Assembly (NCBI GenBank): GCA_963665265.2
Contig: OY762224.2
Location: forward strand, 434,001 to 498,000
Length of the DNA stretch: 64,000 nucleotides
From: CAXXHQ01 sp963665265
GTDB taxonomy: Bacteria > Planctomycetota > Planctomycetia > Pirellulales > Thermoguttaceae
Direction of reading: 5' to 3'
Shown: positions 43,460 through 52,879 of the stretch, in pieces
Layout of the letters: every line of letters begins with the position of its first letter
Position numbering within the stretch: position 1 is the first letter of the stretch
Notes under the pieces: generated by a model
Told to the model about the DNA's origin: nothing
The model's database searches: none
Seen by the model: the letters and a program-made list of their open reading frames with translations, nothing else
Position numbers and translations under genes: made by a program

Positions 43460-44671
43460 CTACGTTCCGTCGCGGCGTGGGCCGACCGCTTCCGCCTTCT
43501 TCTGCATGGCGTACCATTTTTTCCAAGCAGTCTGATCGTAGTCGTAGTTTTGTCCGGTGATGGCCACGAGGGCGTCGAGGACCGTTGAGTTCGTGAGTTG
43601 CTTGGTGAAGAATCGCGGACCGCTTCCGGCCGAGAGACCGGAGCCGCCGCTGCCGCCTCCGCCGCCGAACGACGTGCTCGTCGAGTTATCGCCTCCTTGC
43701 TTGACGATTTTATAGCGATGCGTGGTGACGAGGGCGTAGATGAGCGCTTCGACCGACTCGGGATCCTTGATTCGACCTAGCGCCGTTCCGGCAAGTAGAA
43801 CGATTCGATTGTCTTTATGTTTTAGCTTGCTGGTGAAATAGCCGGTTACTTTCGACGATCTCGTCTTCGATAGGTGATCCAAACAACTTTGGCGGACTTC
43901 TTCGTCTTTATCTTCGATGGCGGCGGTCGCCAGCGACATTAAAGCGTCGGGCGAGCCGATTCGGGCGAGAATCTCAGCGGCCATGATCCGCACTTCCAGC
44001 GAACCGTCGTCGCGGAGAAGGTTGCCGATCGCCTTAGCGGCTGTGGGGTCTTTAATGGCCGCGAATTCTTGACGGGCTTGATCGGCCCGCTCTTTGTCGA
44101 GCCAAGCTCGCCATCGCTTTACCTTTATCAACCAATCTTTCTGCGTTTCCTCGTCTTTCGCCTTCGATTCGAGGATGTCGATTTCTTGTTGTGTCTTCCA
44201 TTGGCCTTTGTAACGGACATATCCGCGTTGGCTCATGGCGTCTTGTTGAGTGGCCCATTGTCCGTCGATTTTCGTATAGCCCAAGGCGCGTCGCGCGAGT
44301 TTATGGTCCGGGTCAAGTTCGATCACCCGTTCCAAGTGCGTCTCTCGCTGCTTGGGTAAATGATTTTCGCGGCACCATTCGGCCAAGTTCCATTGCCCTT
44401 CGGCTGTGTCGGGATAGTCGCCCCGAACGCTCTCGTATTCGTCGAGATCGGTGCGTTGATGCGAGACTTCGCGAACTTGATCGGCTCGCAAGGTGACATG
44501 CGCCCGATCGTCAATTTGAATGTCGTAGTTTTCGCGGGGCTTTTCCTCGGGGTTAAGCAGCTTGCCCGACAGACGGCCGCCGGTGGCGAGTTCAAATACT
44601 TCGCCATGAGCGAAGCGTTCGGCTCCGAACGACGCGAGAACGACGATGATGTATGGAAGGAAGCGAGGCAT
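43460..44671 (-). CDS. Secreted protein with HEAT-like repeats
   Basis: A 403-residue exported protein. A signal peptide (FLPYIIVVLASFGAERFAHG) precedes a short beta domain (VFELATGGRLSGKLL, YDIQIDDRAHVTLRADQVREV) typical of planctomycete exported proteins. A TPR-like stretch follows (WNLAEWCRENHLPKQRETHL, LDPDHKLARRALGY), then GQWATQQD and GQWKTQQE units. HEAT-like helices fill about 205-310 (EVRIMAAEILARIGSPDALM, EEVRQSCLDHLSK). A Gly/Ser linker near 335-350 precedes a C-terminal segment ending in a W-x-x-WY motif. It probably acts as a protein-binding scaffold outside the cytoplasmic membrane. Function unknown. Confidence 0.8.
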   Translation of the reverse strand: MPRFLPYIIVVLASFGAERFAHGEVFELATGGRLSGKLLNPEEKPRENYDIQIDDRAHVTLRADQVREVSHQRTDLDEYESVRGDYPDTAEGQWNLAEWCRENHLPKQRETHLERVIELDPDHKLARRALGYTKIDGQWATQQDAMSQRGYVRYKGQWKTQQEIDILESKAKDEETQKDWLIKVKRWRAWLDKERADQARQEFAAIKDPTAAKAIGNLLRDDGSLEVRIMAAEILARIGSPDALMSLATAAIEDKDEEVRQSCLDHLSKTRSSKVTGYFTSKLKHKDNRIVLLAGTALGRIKDPESVEALIYALVTTHRYKIVKQGGDNSTSTSFGGGGGSGGSGLSAGSGPRFFTKQLTNSTVLDALVAITGQNYDYDQTAWKKWYAMQKKAEAVGPRRDGT

Positions 44672-44885
44672 TGGCGCTCAGGGCGGGGAGGCGGGAGGGC
44701 GAAAACGACGCATCGTAGGGCGATCGCTTGTCCCTACTTAACATATTACTAAACAATACCTTACGGATACAGGAATTTGCGCGCATTTTGCGAAAGAAAT
44801 GTCGCTCGCCTCGGCATGGGCGGGCGCTGCAACTCTTTGGCGGCCAACGACTTCATGACGAACGGATCGTAGCGCTCGAGAGGCT

Positions 44886-45962
44886 TTATCTCCGCAGTCG
44901 TTCGTAGGCGCTGAGAAAAGCTTTTCCTAGAACGGATCGGGGCACCGTGAGCATGCGATCGACGGCGTAGGTTTCGGGGCGCCAATGGCGGTGGGATTCG
45001 GTCATTGGGCCGAGGAAATCGAGAGCCTTGCGTCCTTCTTCGTGAAAGAATCGTTCGAGCAATTTCATTCGCAGCAGTTGCCCGGGCGAAAAGTCGGCGT
45101 AAACGGGATCGTAAGCGATTTTGGCCGAGTGAAAGACCCCCTTGGCCGATTGCCCGAGACAAAACGCGATCGGCTTGCCGGCGACTTCCAGAAAGGCCAA
45201 CTCGGTCATTCCGCAGTCGGCGAGGGCCTTCGTCACGTCGAGGAAGAACTCGGGCATTCCCGGGGTTTTCAGCACGGAGCCGCCGGTAGTTCCTTTCCAG
45301 CCGCGATCTTCAATTTCCAGGCCGCGTCGTAATTGGTTTTCAACTTCTTCGGCCGTCAGTTGCGAATGGAGAGCTAGTTCGACTTTTCCGAGCGCTTCCA
45401 GCTTGCGCAGCGAGGCCGTCATGTTTTGCCGGTGCTTTCTCGACCATGATTCTCGATAGGACGACCAATCGCCTTGGATTCGCACTCGTCCGACCTCGTA
45501 GCGAGGTCGAACGACGGTCTTCGCTTTTTGGGCGGCGAAGGCGCTTTGCAGAGCGACCCAATGCGGGGAGTCGGCGATCACTTCTTCGAACGCGATGATC
45601 GGCGTTTCAAGATCGGCGATCGCTTCGGCCAAATAGGTCACGTCTTGGCGATAGTCGGTCGTTTCGTCGACGAGCAATTCGCCGCACGAAATCCATTCGT
45701 TGCACGGCGTGGCGGCTAGGGGCAAAACGTTTTTCAATTTCTTGCCGCAAAAAGCGGAGGCCGAGGTCCAGCGTTCATCGCGAATCGTGGCGAACGCGTT
45801 GAAGGGCTGGTTCGCCGCGAACCGCTTGGCCCAGAGTAGGAGGATTTCGGCTCTTGCCGTGGGAAAGGTCGCTTCGCTGTGCGACCAGAGATCGTTCCAC
45901 TCGGCGGCATGTTTGCCGAATTCGTCGAGAGATCGAATATGAAGAACGTGAGGCGAGGCCAT
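44886..45962 (-). CDS. GNAT-type acyltransferase (BioF2/FemAB-like)
   Basis: A 358-residue protein of the double-GNAT group used in exopolysaccharide or cell-envelope modification. The C-terminal half carries the family pattern: SRKHRQNMTASLRKLEALGK, EDRGWKG, a LAFLEVAGKPIAFCLGQ strand pair, and YDPVYADFSPGQLLRMKLLE followed by LDFLGPMTESHRHW. The N-terminal half is a diverged GNAT fold. It starts 12 bp after the flippase gene ends on the same strand, so the two form an operon likely devoted to a surface glycan. Acyl donor and acceptor are unknown. Confidence 0.84.
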   Translation of the reverse strand: MASPHVLHIRSLDEFGKHAAEWNDLWSHSEATFPTARAEILLLWAKRFAANQPFNAFATIRDERWTSASAFCGKKLKNVLPLAATPCNEWISCGELLVDETTDYRQDVTYLAEAIADLETPIIAFEEVIADSPHWVALQSAFAAQKAKTVVRPRYEVGRVRIQGDWSSYRESWSRKHRQNMTASLRKLEALGKVELALHSQLTAEEVENQLRRGLEIEDRGWKGTTGGSVLKTPGMPEFFLDVTKALADCGMTELAFLEVAGKPIAFCLGQSAKGVFHSAKIAYDPVYADFSPGQLLRMKLLERFFHEEGRKALDFLGPMTESHRHWRPETYAVDRMLTVPRSVLGKAFLSAYERLRR

Positions 45963-45974
45963 GCGCGGGCTCGG

Positions 45975-47609
45975 TTATGTGGCGGAAAGTTTGCCGCCGC
46001 CGAAGCGGTCGAGCATTTTCTTTAAAAACGGGGATTTCGAGGCGAGTCGATCGGCGAGTTTAAGCGCTTTGGCGAGTTGCGCGGCGATCAATTCTCGTTC
46101 CGATTCGGTGAACAGGGCTTTGCCACGCAGGGCGGCCCAGGCATAGACGATCAAGACGGCGGTTGCGCTCCAGGGGCCCAGGGCCAGCGCCGGCGCGGCG
46201 GCTAATAGAGCGATTAGACCACGATCGAATTTGAAGCCTTTCGCCCGGGAAAATAGAAGGATCAAAGTTAGGGTCGTGAGGTTGGCGGCTGTCGCGGCCA
46301 ACACGGCGCCTTGCAGCTTATAGGTCGGGAGGAGCAAAATATTGACGATCACGTTCACGGCCAATCCGACGAGCATGGCGAGGGCGACCCAGCCCGCCTT
46401 TTCGACGCACCATAGATATTGTTGCGCGAGTAGCGCGGCGGAGAGCCACACGCAATAGGCGAGGGTCCAGGGCAAGACGGAAAGGCCGGCGGCGAATTTT
46501 CCGCGGAAGGCCGTTTGGAAGACCAGCGGCGCGGCGAAGAGGATGACCGTCGATACGATCAGCAAGCCGAGGACGAATAGTTTCAGAAAGGCGTTCAGCC
46601 GCCACGAGGCGCGATCGTTGTCGCCCGACTCCCAATCGCGGCTCAAGTGGGGCAAGAGCATCGCCGAGAGGGTCGAGGCGATCGAGACGAGCAGCAGCGG
46701 CACGACTCTCGCGCTGTGGTACTGTCCGACAATCGCGAGCAAGGCGTCGGGCTCGCCGGGGGTAAAGTGCAAAATCATATACCGATCGGCGATGCCGAAC
46801 AGATTTGTCAGTAGGCTAATCGCCAGCATCCACGCGGCGAAGGGGGCCAATTTGCGCCATACGCTTTCGGGCTTGGCGAATGCCGTTTCGGCGAGCGTGG
46901 GCGAATTCGACTTTTCGCGAAGCGCGCCGCGCAGCGCCGTCGAACCGCCGATCACGCAAAGGATTCCGGCGCAACCGTAGGCGACGATCGCGGCCTGCGC
47001 GTCGCATCGCCAAAATTGCAGGAGCGCCACGCCGATCACGGCGAACAAAACGCCGTTGAAAAACTCCATGATCGCGGCCACGCGGACCCGTCGTAGCGAC
47101 GTGGCCAAGCTGAGCCAATAGTTATAGGCGACGATGAAGAGCAGGCTAACAGCCACGGTCGGAATCAAGCGGCTCCATGCCGGATCGCCGAATATAAGTT
47201 CGGAGAACCAATCGGGACGAAGAAGGATGATCGTGACGGCCAAAGCGGTTAAGGCCGCGCAAACGACGGCCGCCTGAAACATCATGGCGCGCAGTCGGCC
47301 ACGTTCACGGAAGTATTCGGCGTAGCGGCCGAAGGTTCCGGGGACGGCCAAAACGACGAACGGACCGGCGAGCATTAAAAAGCCGAACGCCATATCCCAT
47401 AGGCCGAGTTGGTCCTCTTTCAGCCATCGGCAAAAGAGGATCGCGCGGACGAATCCGACGAGGCGTTGCACGGCCGTTAGCGTTAGCAAGATCGCCACGC
47501 TATTGGCCAACGAATCGGCGCGCCAAGCGATCGGCGGCGCTTCGCTATTGCAAAGGTCGCCTTCGGCGAGCGGATCGCGTTCGAATTGTTCCGTCGGAGC
47601 TTCGGGCAT
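45975..47609 (-). CDS. Oligosaccharide flippase (Wzx/MATE-like)
   Basis: A polytopic membrane protein of 544 residues with about 12-14 predicted helices. The first is in SVAILLTLTAVQRLVGFVRA, with the Wzx-type R-x-x-GFVRAILFCRWL segment and LGLWDMAFGF. Such proteins flip lipid-linked oligosaccharides across the cytoplasmic membrane for capsule or exopolysaccharide assembly. The ATG at 47609 starts MPEAPTEQFERD; the upstream TTG extension is not credible. The acyltransferase gene follows at 12 bp. No glycosyltransferase or polymerase is nearby, so the glycan is unknown. Confidence 0.86.
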   Translation of the reverse strand: MPEAPTEQFERDPLAEGDLCNSEAPPIAWRADSLANSVAILLTLTAVQRLVGFVRAILFCRWLKEDQLGLWDMAFGFLMLAGPFVVLAVPGTFGRYAEYFRERGRLRAMMFQAAVVCAALTALAVTIILLRPDWFSELIFGDPAWSRLIPTVAVSLLFIVAYNYWLSLATSLRRVRVAAIMEFFNGVLFAVIGVALLQFWRCDAQAAIVAYGCAGILCVIGGSTALRGALREKSNSPTLAETAFAKPESVWRKLAPFAAWMLAISLLTNLFGIADRYMILHFTPGEPDALLAIVGQYHSARVVPLLLVSIASTLSAMLLPHLSRDWESGDNDRASWRLNAFLKLFVLGLLIVSTVILFAAPLVFQTAFRGKFAAGLSVLPWTLAYCVWLSAALLAQQYLWCVEKAGWVALAMLVGLAVNVIVNILLLPTYKLQGAVLAATAANLTTLTLILLFSRAKGFKFDRGLIALLAAAPALALGPWSATAVLIVYAWAALRGKALFTESERELIAAQLAKALKLADRLASKSPFLKKMLDRFGGGKLSAT

Positions 47610-47821
47610 TGGTGACTTCGACTTTGATATTCCGTCTGGGCCGAGTTTGTGCGCGGGCGCCGCCGGCTGCTTGTAAGGCAATGCAGGACGTCGGCACGCT
47701 TGCGCGCAAAAACAGCGCAACTCCTATTCAATAGACAACTTTCGGTCATAATTCGCGGAAAGCAAACGCGAATCGCTAGAATCGGCAGAATCGCTATAGG
47801 CGTGCGGGCGTCCCGCTCGAT

Positions 47822-48475
47822 TTACGCTTGGCCGTTCCATTCCGCGTAAAACTGCTTTAAGAAGCCTTCCATGAACCGGTGTCGGCCTTCGGCCAGCGCA
47901 CGGCCGGTGGGCGTGTTCATGCGATCTTTCAGCAAGAGAAGTTTTTCGTAAAAGTGGTTGATCGTCGATCCGTCGCTGTTTAGATAGGCGTCGGCGGTCT
48001 GATGTTCTTCGGGCTTGCAAGCCGGATCGTAGATTAAACGCCCTTTGCTTCCTCCGTAGGCGAACGCGCGCGCGATTCCGATCGCCCCGACGGCGTCCAA
48101 TCGGTCGGCGTCTTGCACGACTTTTCCTTCGAGCGAGAGAGTCGGCTCTTTGACGGCCGCCCCTTTGAAGGAGATGCCGGCGATAATTTCGCCGACATGT
48201 TGAATAAGTCGGGCGTCGAGATCGAGCGACTGGAGCCAAACGATAGCCGTTTTCGGTCCGACGGTCGAATCGCGGCCATGCGCTTTCCAATCGGCGATGT
48301 CGTGCAGCAGAGCGGCCAATTCGACGACGGTCAAGTCGGCGTCTTCGGCCTGTCCGATTTGGCGGGCGGTTCGCCAAACCCGTTCGATATGCCGCCAGTC
48401 ATGCCCGCTCCCTTCTTTGGCAAGCGCGGCTTGAACGTGGTCGGCGGTGCGGTCGATGATTTCGGCAAATTGCAT
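47822..48475 (-). CDS. HD-domain phosphohydrolase
   Basis: A 217-residue soluble metal-dependent hydrolase. The HD signature is complete: His29 in GHDWRH, the His58-Asp59 pair in LLHDIAD, and a later Asp in VVQDADRLDAVGAIGIAR. It is most like the YedJ/YpgQ group, some of which are nucleotide pyrophosphatases. MQFAEIIDRTADHV is a normal N-terminus. It is alone on its strand between larger gaps and no context suggests a pathway. Confidence 0.9.
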   Translation of the reverse strand: MQFAEIIDRTADHVQAALAKEGSGHDWRHIERVWRTARQIGQAEDADLTVVELAALLHDIADWKAHGRDSTVGPKTAIVWLQSLDLDARLIQHVGEIIAGISFKGAAVKEPTLSLEGKVVQDADRLDAVGAIGIARAFAYGGSKGRLIYDPACKPEEHQTADAYLNSDGSTINHFYEKLLLLKDRMNTPTGRALAEGRHRFMEGFLKQFYAEWNGQA

Positions 48476-48696
48476 GATGGATGAATGAAGCGGTTTTCGA
48501 TTTAGATATTGCGAACTTATTATAACCGCAAGCGTCGGGGGACCAAGTCGTGAAAGACTTTTTAGTTAGGCGCTAAACGCGAACCGGGGCATCTCGCCGC
48601 GAAGAAGAAAAGGCTCCTCGCGCGGTAATTTTGCGAGCGGTATTTTATGCGGGTTCAAACTCCCGTTTGCGATTTTGAGCATGGGCGATGGAATCG

Positions 48697-49944
48697 CTAG
48701 GGCGCCAAGCGTTCCTCTTCTTTGGTCTTCGTTGCCCCATCGGAGATGGCGGGCGAAGTATTCGAGTTGGTTGGAGCAAGCGGATTCTTTTCGTAGATTT
48801 CGAATCGAGAGGCGGCGAAAATGCGCCCGTCCGGCATGACCGCGATGTTGAAAGGCACGCTGTTTGGCTTACAGACGCATTTTACCGCTTGCGTCTTCCA
48901 GTCGATTTCGAATATCGCACGTTCGGATAAATTATCCCTGACTGAACCGACGAGAATGAGGTCGGGGGCAATTTCGGCGACGCAAGTCACTTCGCGCCGA
49001 TCGTTCGCAAGAGCCATTGTCGTCCAAGTCTTGCCGTCAAATCGGGCGAGGTAGGCATGGCGGTCTTTCGCCCCGAGGATTGCCCAAACGCCGCAACTTT
49101 TTCCGGGGGCGAGAAAGGCGACTGTACTGAAATCGCGACCGACTTCTTGTTTGCCGATAAACGCGAACTCTTTTCCGTCCTTCGCGTTGTCCAGCGAGCA
49201 ACGTTTATAATAGTCGCGACCTGCGGCGTTAAGTCGCACGATTCCGTCTCCCTCCGTGCCGATCCATAGATTCCCTTCGACGTCTTCGGTAATGCAGGTC
49301 GGCCTGCGGTGAGGGATCAGTTCGCGTGTATCCAGCCACGGCGAGCTTGCGCCCCAATAATGCGGCATGAAATGATGAGAAATTTCGTGCGCGGGGGCGA
49401 AAGAAAACAATCCATGCTCTTGCGAGACGATGAAAGGGGCGTAGCCGCGGTTCTTCGGCGGGATATAGAGATGATCGACGTATCCCCAAAGGCGTTCGCT
49501 ATCATCGCCGGGAAGGTACGCGCCGCTTACGAACTTTGGATCCCCTTGATAGTACGTGCGGAACGTCGACATATTCCATAAATCGTTTTGGCGGTCCAAG
49601 CGGCGAATGCCGTCGCTCGTGCTAAGCCAAATTCGATTCGGACCTTCAAAGGCGATGTCCGTGATTTGCGAGCTCTCCAAGTTCGCCTGGAGCGTCCAAG
49701 CGTCGTTGGACAGCGAAAGCAATTTTCCTTGACTTGTGCCGATCCAAATTTCGTTTCCATTGCCGACGATCGAATTGATGCGTATTCGTCCCCTGAAATG
49801 GCCGATTCCCGTCCATCGTCGCCATACGGAGTCGTAGGGTTTTACGTCGAAGCGGATCGGTTTGGGAGCGAAGGTCGTCGTTTCGTCGGCCGCAAACGCC
49901 GACGTTGCAATAGCAACGGCCAAGACCGCGACGAAATATCGCAT
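48697..49944 (-). CDS. Secreted beta-propeller protein
   Basis: A 415-residue protein with a signal peptide (MRYFVAVLAVAIATSAFA). Repeated units such as IWIGTSQGKLLSLSNDAW, IWLSTSDGIRRLDR and LWIGTEGDGIVRLNAAG are two-component-regulator propeller blades, which form extracellular sensor propellers in hybrid kinases. Here no kinase domain is attached, so it is a stand-alone periplasmic propeller. AGGAGGG about 7 nt before the ATG is a strong ribosome site. The last 30 residues (NSNTSPAISDGATKTKEEE) look disordered. Ligand unknown. Confidence 0.82.
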   Translation of the reverse strand: MRYFVAVLAVAIATSAFAADETTTFAPKPIRFDVKPYDSVWRRWTGIGHFRGRIRINSIVGNGNEIWIGTSQGKLLSLSNDAWTLQANLESSQITDIAFEGPNRIWLSTSDGIRRLDRQNDLWNMSTFRTYYQGDPKFVSGAYLPGDDSERLWGYVDHLYIPPKNRGYAPFIVSQEHGLFSFAPAHEISHHFMPHYWGASSPWLDTRELIPHRRPTCITEDVEGNLWIGTEGDGIVRLNAAGRDYYKRCSLDNAKDGKEFAFIGKQEVGRDFSTVAFLAPGKSCGVWAILGAKDRHAYLARFDGKTWTTMALANDRREVTCVAEIAPDLILVGSVRDNLSERAIFEIDWKTQAVKCVCKPNSVPFNIAVMPDGRIFAASRFEIYEKNPLAPTNSNTSPAISDGATKTKEEERLAP

Positions 49945-50069
49945 GATTAACCCTCCTTCGCGAGAAGCGAACGCGAATCGTTCTGATTGCTCGAATGAGC
50001 GTCGAACGACGCTTATTATGTTCTAAATGGTTTGCGTAACATAGCGCCGCGTTGCCGTATCGCGGTTAT

Positions 50070-50600
50070 CTATCGTGCGGGCCACGCGGCCGCGCCGTCG
50101 TCTGGCATGCCTGCGGATGCGCGAGCTTTACTTAACGCATCCAGAAGCGAAGATAAACTGCCGCCGCGATAATACGTTTTTCGTTCGCCGTCCGGTTCGA
50201 CGGAGAAAGCTATTTCGTTTTCCGTTACGCGATAAAGCCAGATTTGAACTGTCTGGCCGTCGATCATATGCGCAACAAATGTTCCGAGGGTTTGCCATTT
50301 TGCCGGAGCGGGATCATAGACTGCCGGCGATAGGCAATTGAAGATCGGCCGCCAAAATTTCTCCGGCAACTCAAATTCCGATACATCGCGGTTCGCGTTT
50401 AAGTCGCCGAACAAGGCGTGAATGGAAACGACGTCTTCAAATTTCGGAAGCGTACTTATGGACGTCGGCCAGTACAAGCAGGTGAGCCCAACCGCCGCCG
50501 CGGCCAGCATAACCGCAATGATGATGGCCGGGGCCTTGCATCGACCTCCGCAAAAGCGGCGATAAATCATCGCTTGCTGACTAACGTCGGCTTCGTCCAT
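50070..50600 (-). CDS. Single-pass membrane protein of unknown function
   Basis: A 176-residue protein with one helix (about 25-45, IIIAVMLAAAAVGLTCLYW) after a cytoplasmic N-terminus with a C-x-x-x-C pair (FCGGRCK). The outer domain has WRPIFNCLSPAVYDPAPAKW, TVQIWLYRVTENEIAFSV and a final Ser/Ala helix. I recognise no family. AGGGG about 7 nt before the ATG is a good ribosome site. It lies on the same strand as, and before, the propeller gene. Confidence 0.7.
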   Translation of the reverse strand: MDEADVSQQAMIYRRFCGGRCKAPAIIIAVMLAAAAVGLTCLYWPTSISTLPKFEDVVSIHALFGDLNANRDVSEFELPEKFWRPIFNCLSPAVYDPAPAKWQTLGTFVAHMIDGQTVQIWLYRVTENEIAFSVEPDGERKTYYRGGSLSSLLDALSKARASAGMPDDGAAAWPAR

Positions 50601-50694
50601 ATCGCTCCCCTTTTTCGATAAAGCGACTTACCAGCTTTCGGTTTGTAAATTATTGATCGCATTCGCCGAATTTGCGATCCGCGTATCTCGCTCG

Positions 50695-51705
50695 TTACCG
50701 ATGGCCGAATATCCGCTGCAATACTCGGAAGATCGCCGCGACGACGGCAAGCGATAAAAGTCCGGCGACGGCGTAAAACTTGATTGGCGTGGTCGGCGGA
50801 GACTCCATCGACCGTTTGTGAGCTATCGACACGGTCGTCGACGGTTGTTCGGAGAGTCCTTTTCCATCCCAGTAGCCGAGTCGTTTATGCGATCGCAAAT
50901 CCGCGACAGGCGTTTGCAGCGGTAAAGCAAGGCCCGCAAGCGTCCATGTCTCCGGCGGGACTTGCTCGCCGAATTCCGTGTGCGAAACGGCGACCAGCCG
51001 TCGTTCGCCGGTCGGTTCTCCCTTGCGAGAATACGTTATTTCGATTCGAGACGGCAGCCAAGGGAATTGAGCGTCGTCGTCGCAATATACTTCCGCTTGG
51101 CTTTGATTGAGTTGCGTCTCCGTCGCGAACCGCGAGCGATGCACGGGAAAACCGGCTCGCGGTTCGATCCAAAAATCAAGCTGCTGAGAGTGTTGATCGA
51201 CGACGCGAACTCGCCAAGTCGATTTGCCTCGGACTTCCTCCCGGCCGATCAAGGCGACGGAGCGAGAGTTTTTGAGGCCGAGACAAGAGTCCACCGTCTC
51301 GCCGGCCGACAGGAAGGTTGATATTCCAAGAGTGCGAGGATCGAAGAGATAATCGGCTTGAGAAGATTGCCTCGGATCGAAAATCGTCGCCGAATTGACG
51401 CCGTCGAAAAACATGGCGACGCTTCCGTCGAAAATGCCGCGAGTGGTCGGCCTTTTCGGCGCCTCGGCGATAAATCGTCGTTTGTCGCCGTCGGCGACGA
51501 CGCTCAGCCGGTAGTCCGTCTTAACGTCTTTTGATTCGTAATGCGCTTCGATAGCCATTCGCACGGGCGGCAACGCTAGCCTTGCCTTTGCGACCTCGCG
51601 AAGCAGCGCTGCGGGGTCGGGTGAGTCGGCATCGGCGGATGCGCGGAGGGCGAAGCAGAGCATAAGGCAAGCGAACGCAAGAGGAACGAGCGCTCTGTTT
51701 TTCAT
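50695..51705 (-). CDS. Secreted LolA-like protein with C-terminal anchor
   Basis: A 336-residue exported protein. A signal peptide (LVPLAFACLMLCFALRASA) leads to a beta-rich domain with YRLSVVADGDKRRFIAEAP, FDGSVAMFFDGVNSATIFD and TWRVRVVDQHSQQLDFWIEP. This pattern resembles outer-membrane lipoprotein sorting (LolA/LolB-like) folds of planctomycetes. A C-terminal helix (VAGLLSLAVVAAIFRVL) followed by basic residues could anchor it. The ATG at 51705 is chosen because it begins the signal peptide; the 27 codons upstream run into the C-rich repeat. Function unknown. Confidence 0.77.
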   Translation of the reverse strand: MKNRALVPLAFACLMLCFALRASADADSPDPAALLREVAKARLALPPVRMAIEAHYESKDVKTDYRLSVVADGDKRRFIAEAPKRPTTRGIFDGSVAMFFDGVNSATIFDPRQSSQADYLFDPRTLGISTFLSAGETVDSCLGLKNSRSVALIGREEVRGKSTWRVRVVDQHSQQLDFWIEPRAGFPVHRSRFATETQLNQSQAEVYCDDDAQFPWLPSRIEITYSRKGEPTGERRLVAVSHTEFGEQVPPETWTLAGLALPLQTPVADLRSHKRLGYWDGKGLSEQPSTTVSIAHKRSMESPPTTPIKFYAVAGLLSLAVVAAIFRVLQRIFGHR

Positions 51706-51772
51706 CGTCGGGCGATCTCCCTCTTTATCATGGCTGAGCGCCAGTTTGCCCTGGTTTGATTTGCATCGCGCT

Positions 51773-51807
51773 CCCCTATGCCCCACGCCCTCATTCCTAC
51801 GCCCTAC
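51773..51807 (-). repeat. C-rich text-like repeat (weaker quadruplex)
   Basis: CCCC TATG CCCC ACG CCC, an 11-nt spacer, then CCC. It lies between two minus-strand genes, immediately before the stop of the RNase Z-like gene at 51811. Confidence 0.55.
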
Positions 51808-51810
51808 GCT

Positions 51811-52650
51811 TTACAACCAGAGAATCATTTTGCCGTCGAGCATATCGGGGACGGCCTTTTGCACCAGCGCGCGGATTTGGCCGCTGTGGTAACGCGTGCT
51901 AAAGTGCGAGGCGATGATTAACTCGTTATGAAACTTTTCGCGGCGTTCCAGCACGTCGTCTAGATGCATGTGGCCGAACTTGTGAATCTTTTCCTTGCGA
52001 TGCCGAGGGGCGACGAACGTCACTTCGGTAATCAACACCTCGGCTTCGTACATGGCCGGGCAAGCGTCCAGCCCTTCCGGCGAGCTGTCGCCCAGATAGG
52101 CCACGCGCGGCATGCGAACTTCGTGCGTGATTTCTACGCCGCTTAATCGCAAGTCGCGGATTTTTTCGCCCGGCAGGCCGAGATATTCTTGCTTGAGTTT
52201 CTTTCGGCGTTCCCAAACCACAAATCCGAGCGACGGAACGGTGTGATGCGTGGCCGAGACCGTCACGACGTGATCTCGCGACAATTCGAGTTCGTCGCCC
52301 GGTTTTACGCCGATCAACTCGCAGGGCAAACGTCCGCGATCCAAACGGCTCACGTATTTCAGCAAGCGGTGCGTCAGCTCGACCGCGTGTTCGGGCATGT
52401 AGATTACGGGCGGCTCCATCCGCATCATTCGTCGCCGCGCCACGTAGACCGGCAAAGCGGCGATGTGATCTAAATGCGTGTGCGAAAGAAACCAGGTCGG
52501 CGTGGCCATGAACGACCAGGGCTGGGCGCCGAAATCGAAACCAAGCTTTAACTCGGGGATTCGCCAATAGCTCTGCACGGCGGCGCGCGAATAGCCTTCG
52601 ACGGTCAGGTCTTTGTGTGTGATCGATTTGACGGGCAGGTTATGTATCAT
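51811..52650 (-). CDS. RNase Z-like metallo-beta-lactamase-fold hydrolase
   Basis: A 279-residue MBL-fold protein close to ribonuclease Z, which trims tRNA 3' ends. HTHLDH (His57, His59, Asp61, His62) is the metal motif. THHTVPSLGFVVWERRKKL matches the RNase Z segment after strand 7. AYLGDSSPEGLDACPAMYEA and LITEVTFV supply the bridging Asp, and GHMHLDDVLE and ASHFSTRYHS supply the last histidines. There is no long exosite arm beyond the segment near 150-165. It may process tRNA or act on small cyclic esters, as some relatives do. Confidence 0.85.
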   Translation of the reverse strand: MIHNLPVKSITHKDLTVEGYSRAAVQSYWRIPELKLGFDFGAQPWSFMATPTWFLSHTHLDHIAALPVYVARRRMMRMEPPVIYMPEHAVELTHRLLKYVSRLDRGRLPCELIGVKPGDELELSRDHVVTVSATHHTVPSLGFVVWERRKKLKQEYLGLPGEKIRDLRLSGVEITHEVRMPRVAYLGDSSPEGLDACPAMYEAEVLITEVTFVAPRHRKEKIHKFGHMHLDDVLERREKFHNELIIASHFSTRYHSGQIRALVQKAVPDMLDGKMILWL

Positions 52651-52710
52651 CGGCGAATGCGGAAATCAAAGGCGTATTTTCGTTTTGCGGCGGGGGGCGT
52701 AAATCGTTTT

Positions 52711-52819
52711 TCACCACAGAGGACGCGAAGAAAGGATGAGGGATGAATTATGAAGGATGAAAGCCGCAGCAGCCTGTTTCATAAACAAAAATCCTGTCCA
52801 TCCTGTAAATCCTGTCTAA
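52711..52819 (+). repeat. Composite dispersed repeat, inverted pair copy 1
   Basis: Starts TCACCACAGAGGACGCG, then a GGATGAGGGATGAATTATGA part, then AGCCTGTTTCATAAAC and ATCCTGTCCATCC. The reverse complement recurs at 55526-55640 with high identity. A CTCTGTGACTCCGTGGTGAA fragment at about 52842-52861 closes the block. Confidence 0.8.
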
Positions 52820-52879
52820 CTCTTTATGCGATCTCTACGTTCTCTGTGACTCCGTGGTGAAATACATCGTCGGAGTTGG

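Noticed and set aside
44761..44885. Continuation of protein-like sequence (KPLERYDPFVMKSLAAKEL) after the acyltransferase stop in another frame
   Set aside because: It could mean a frameshifted longer C-terminus, but the acyltransferase already has full family length. Resequencing or relatives would be needed to support it.
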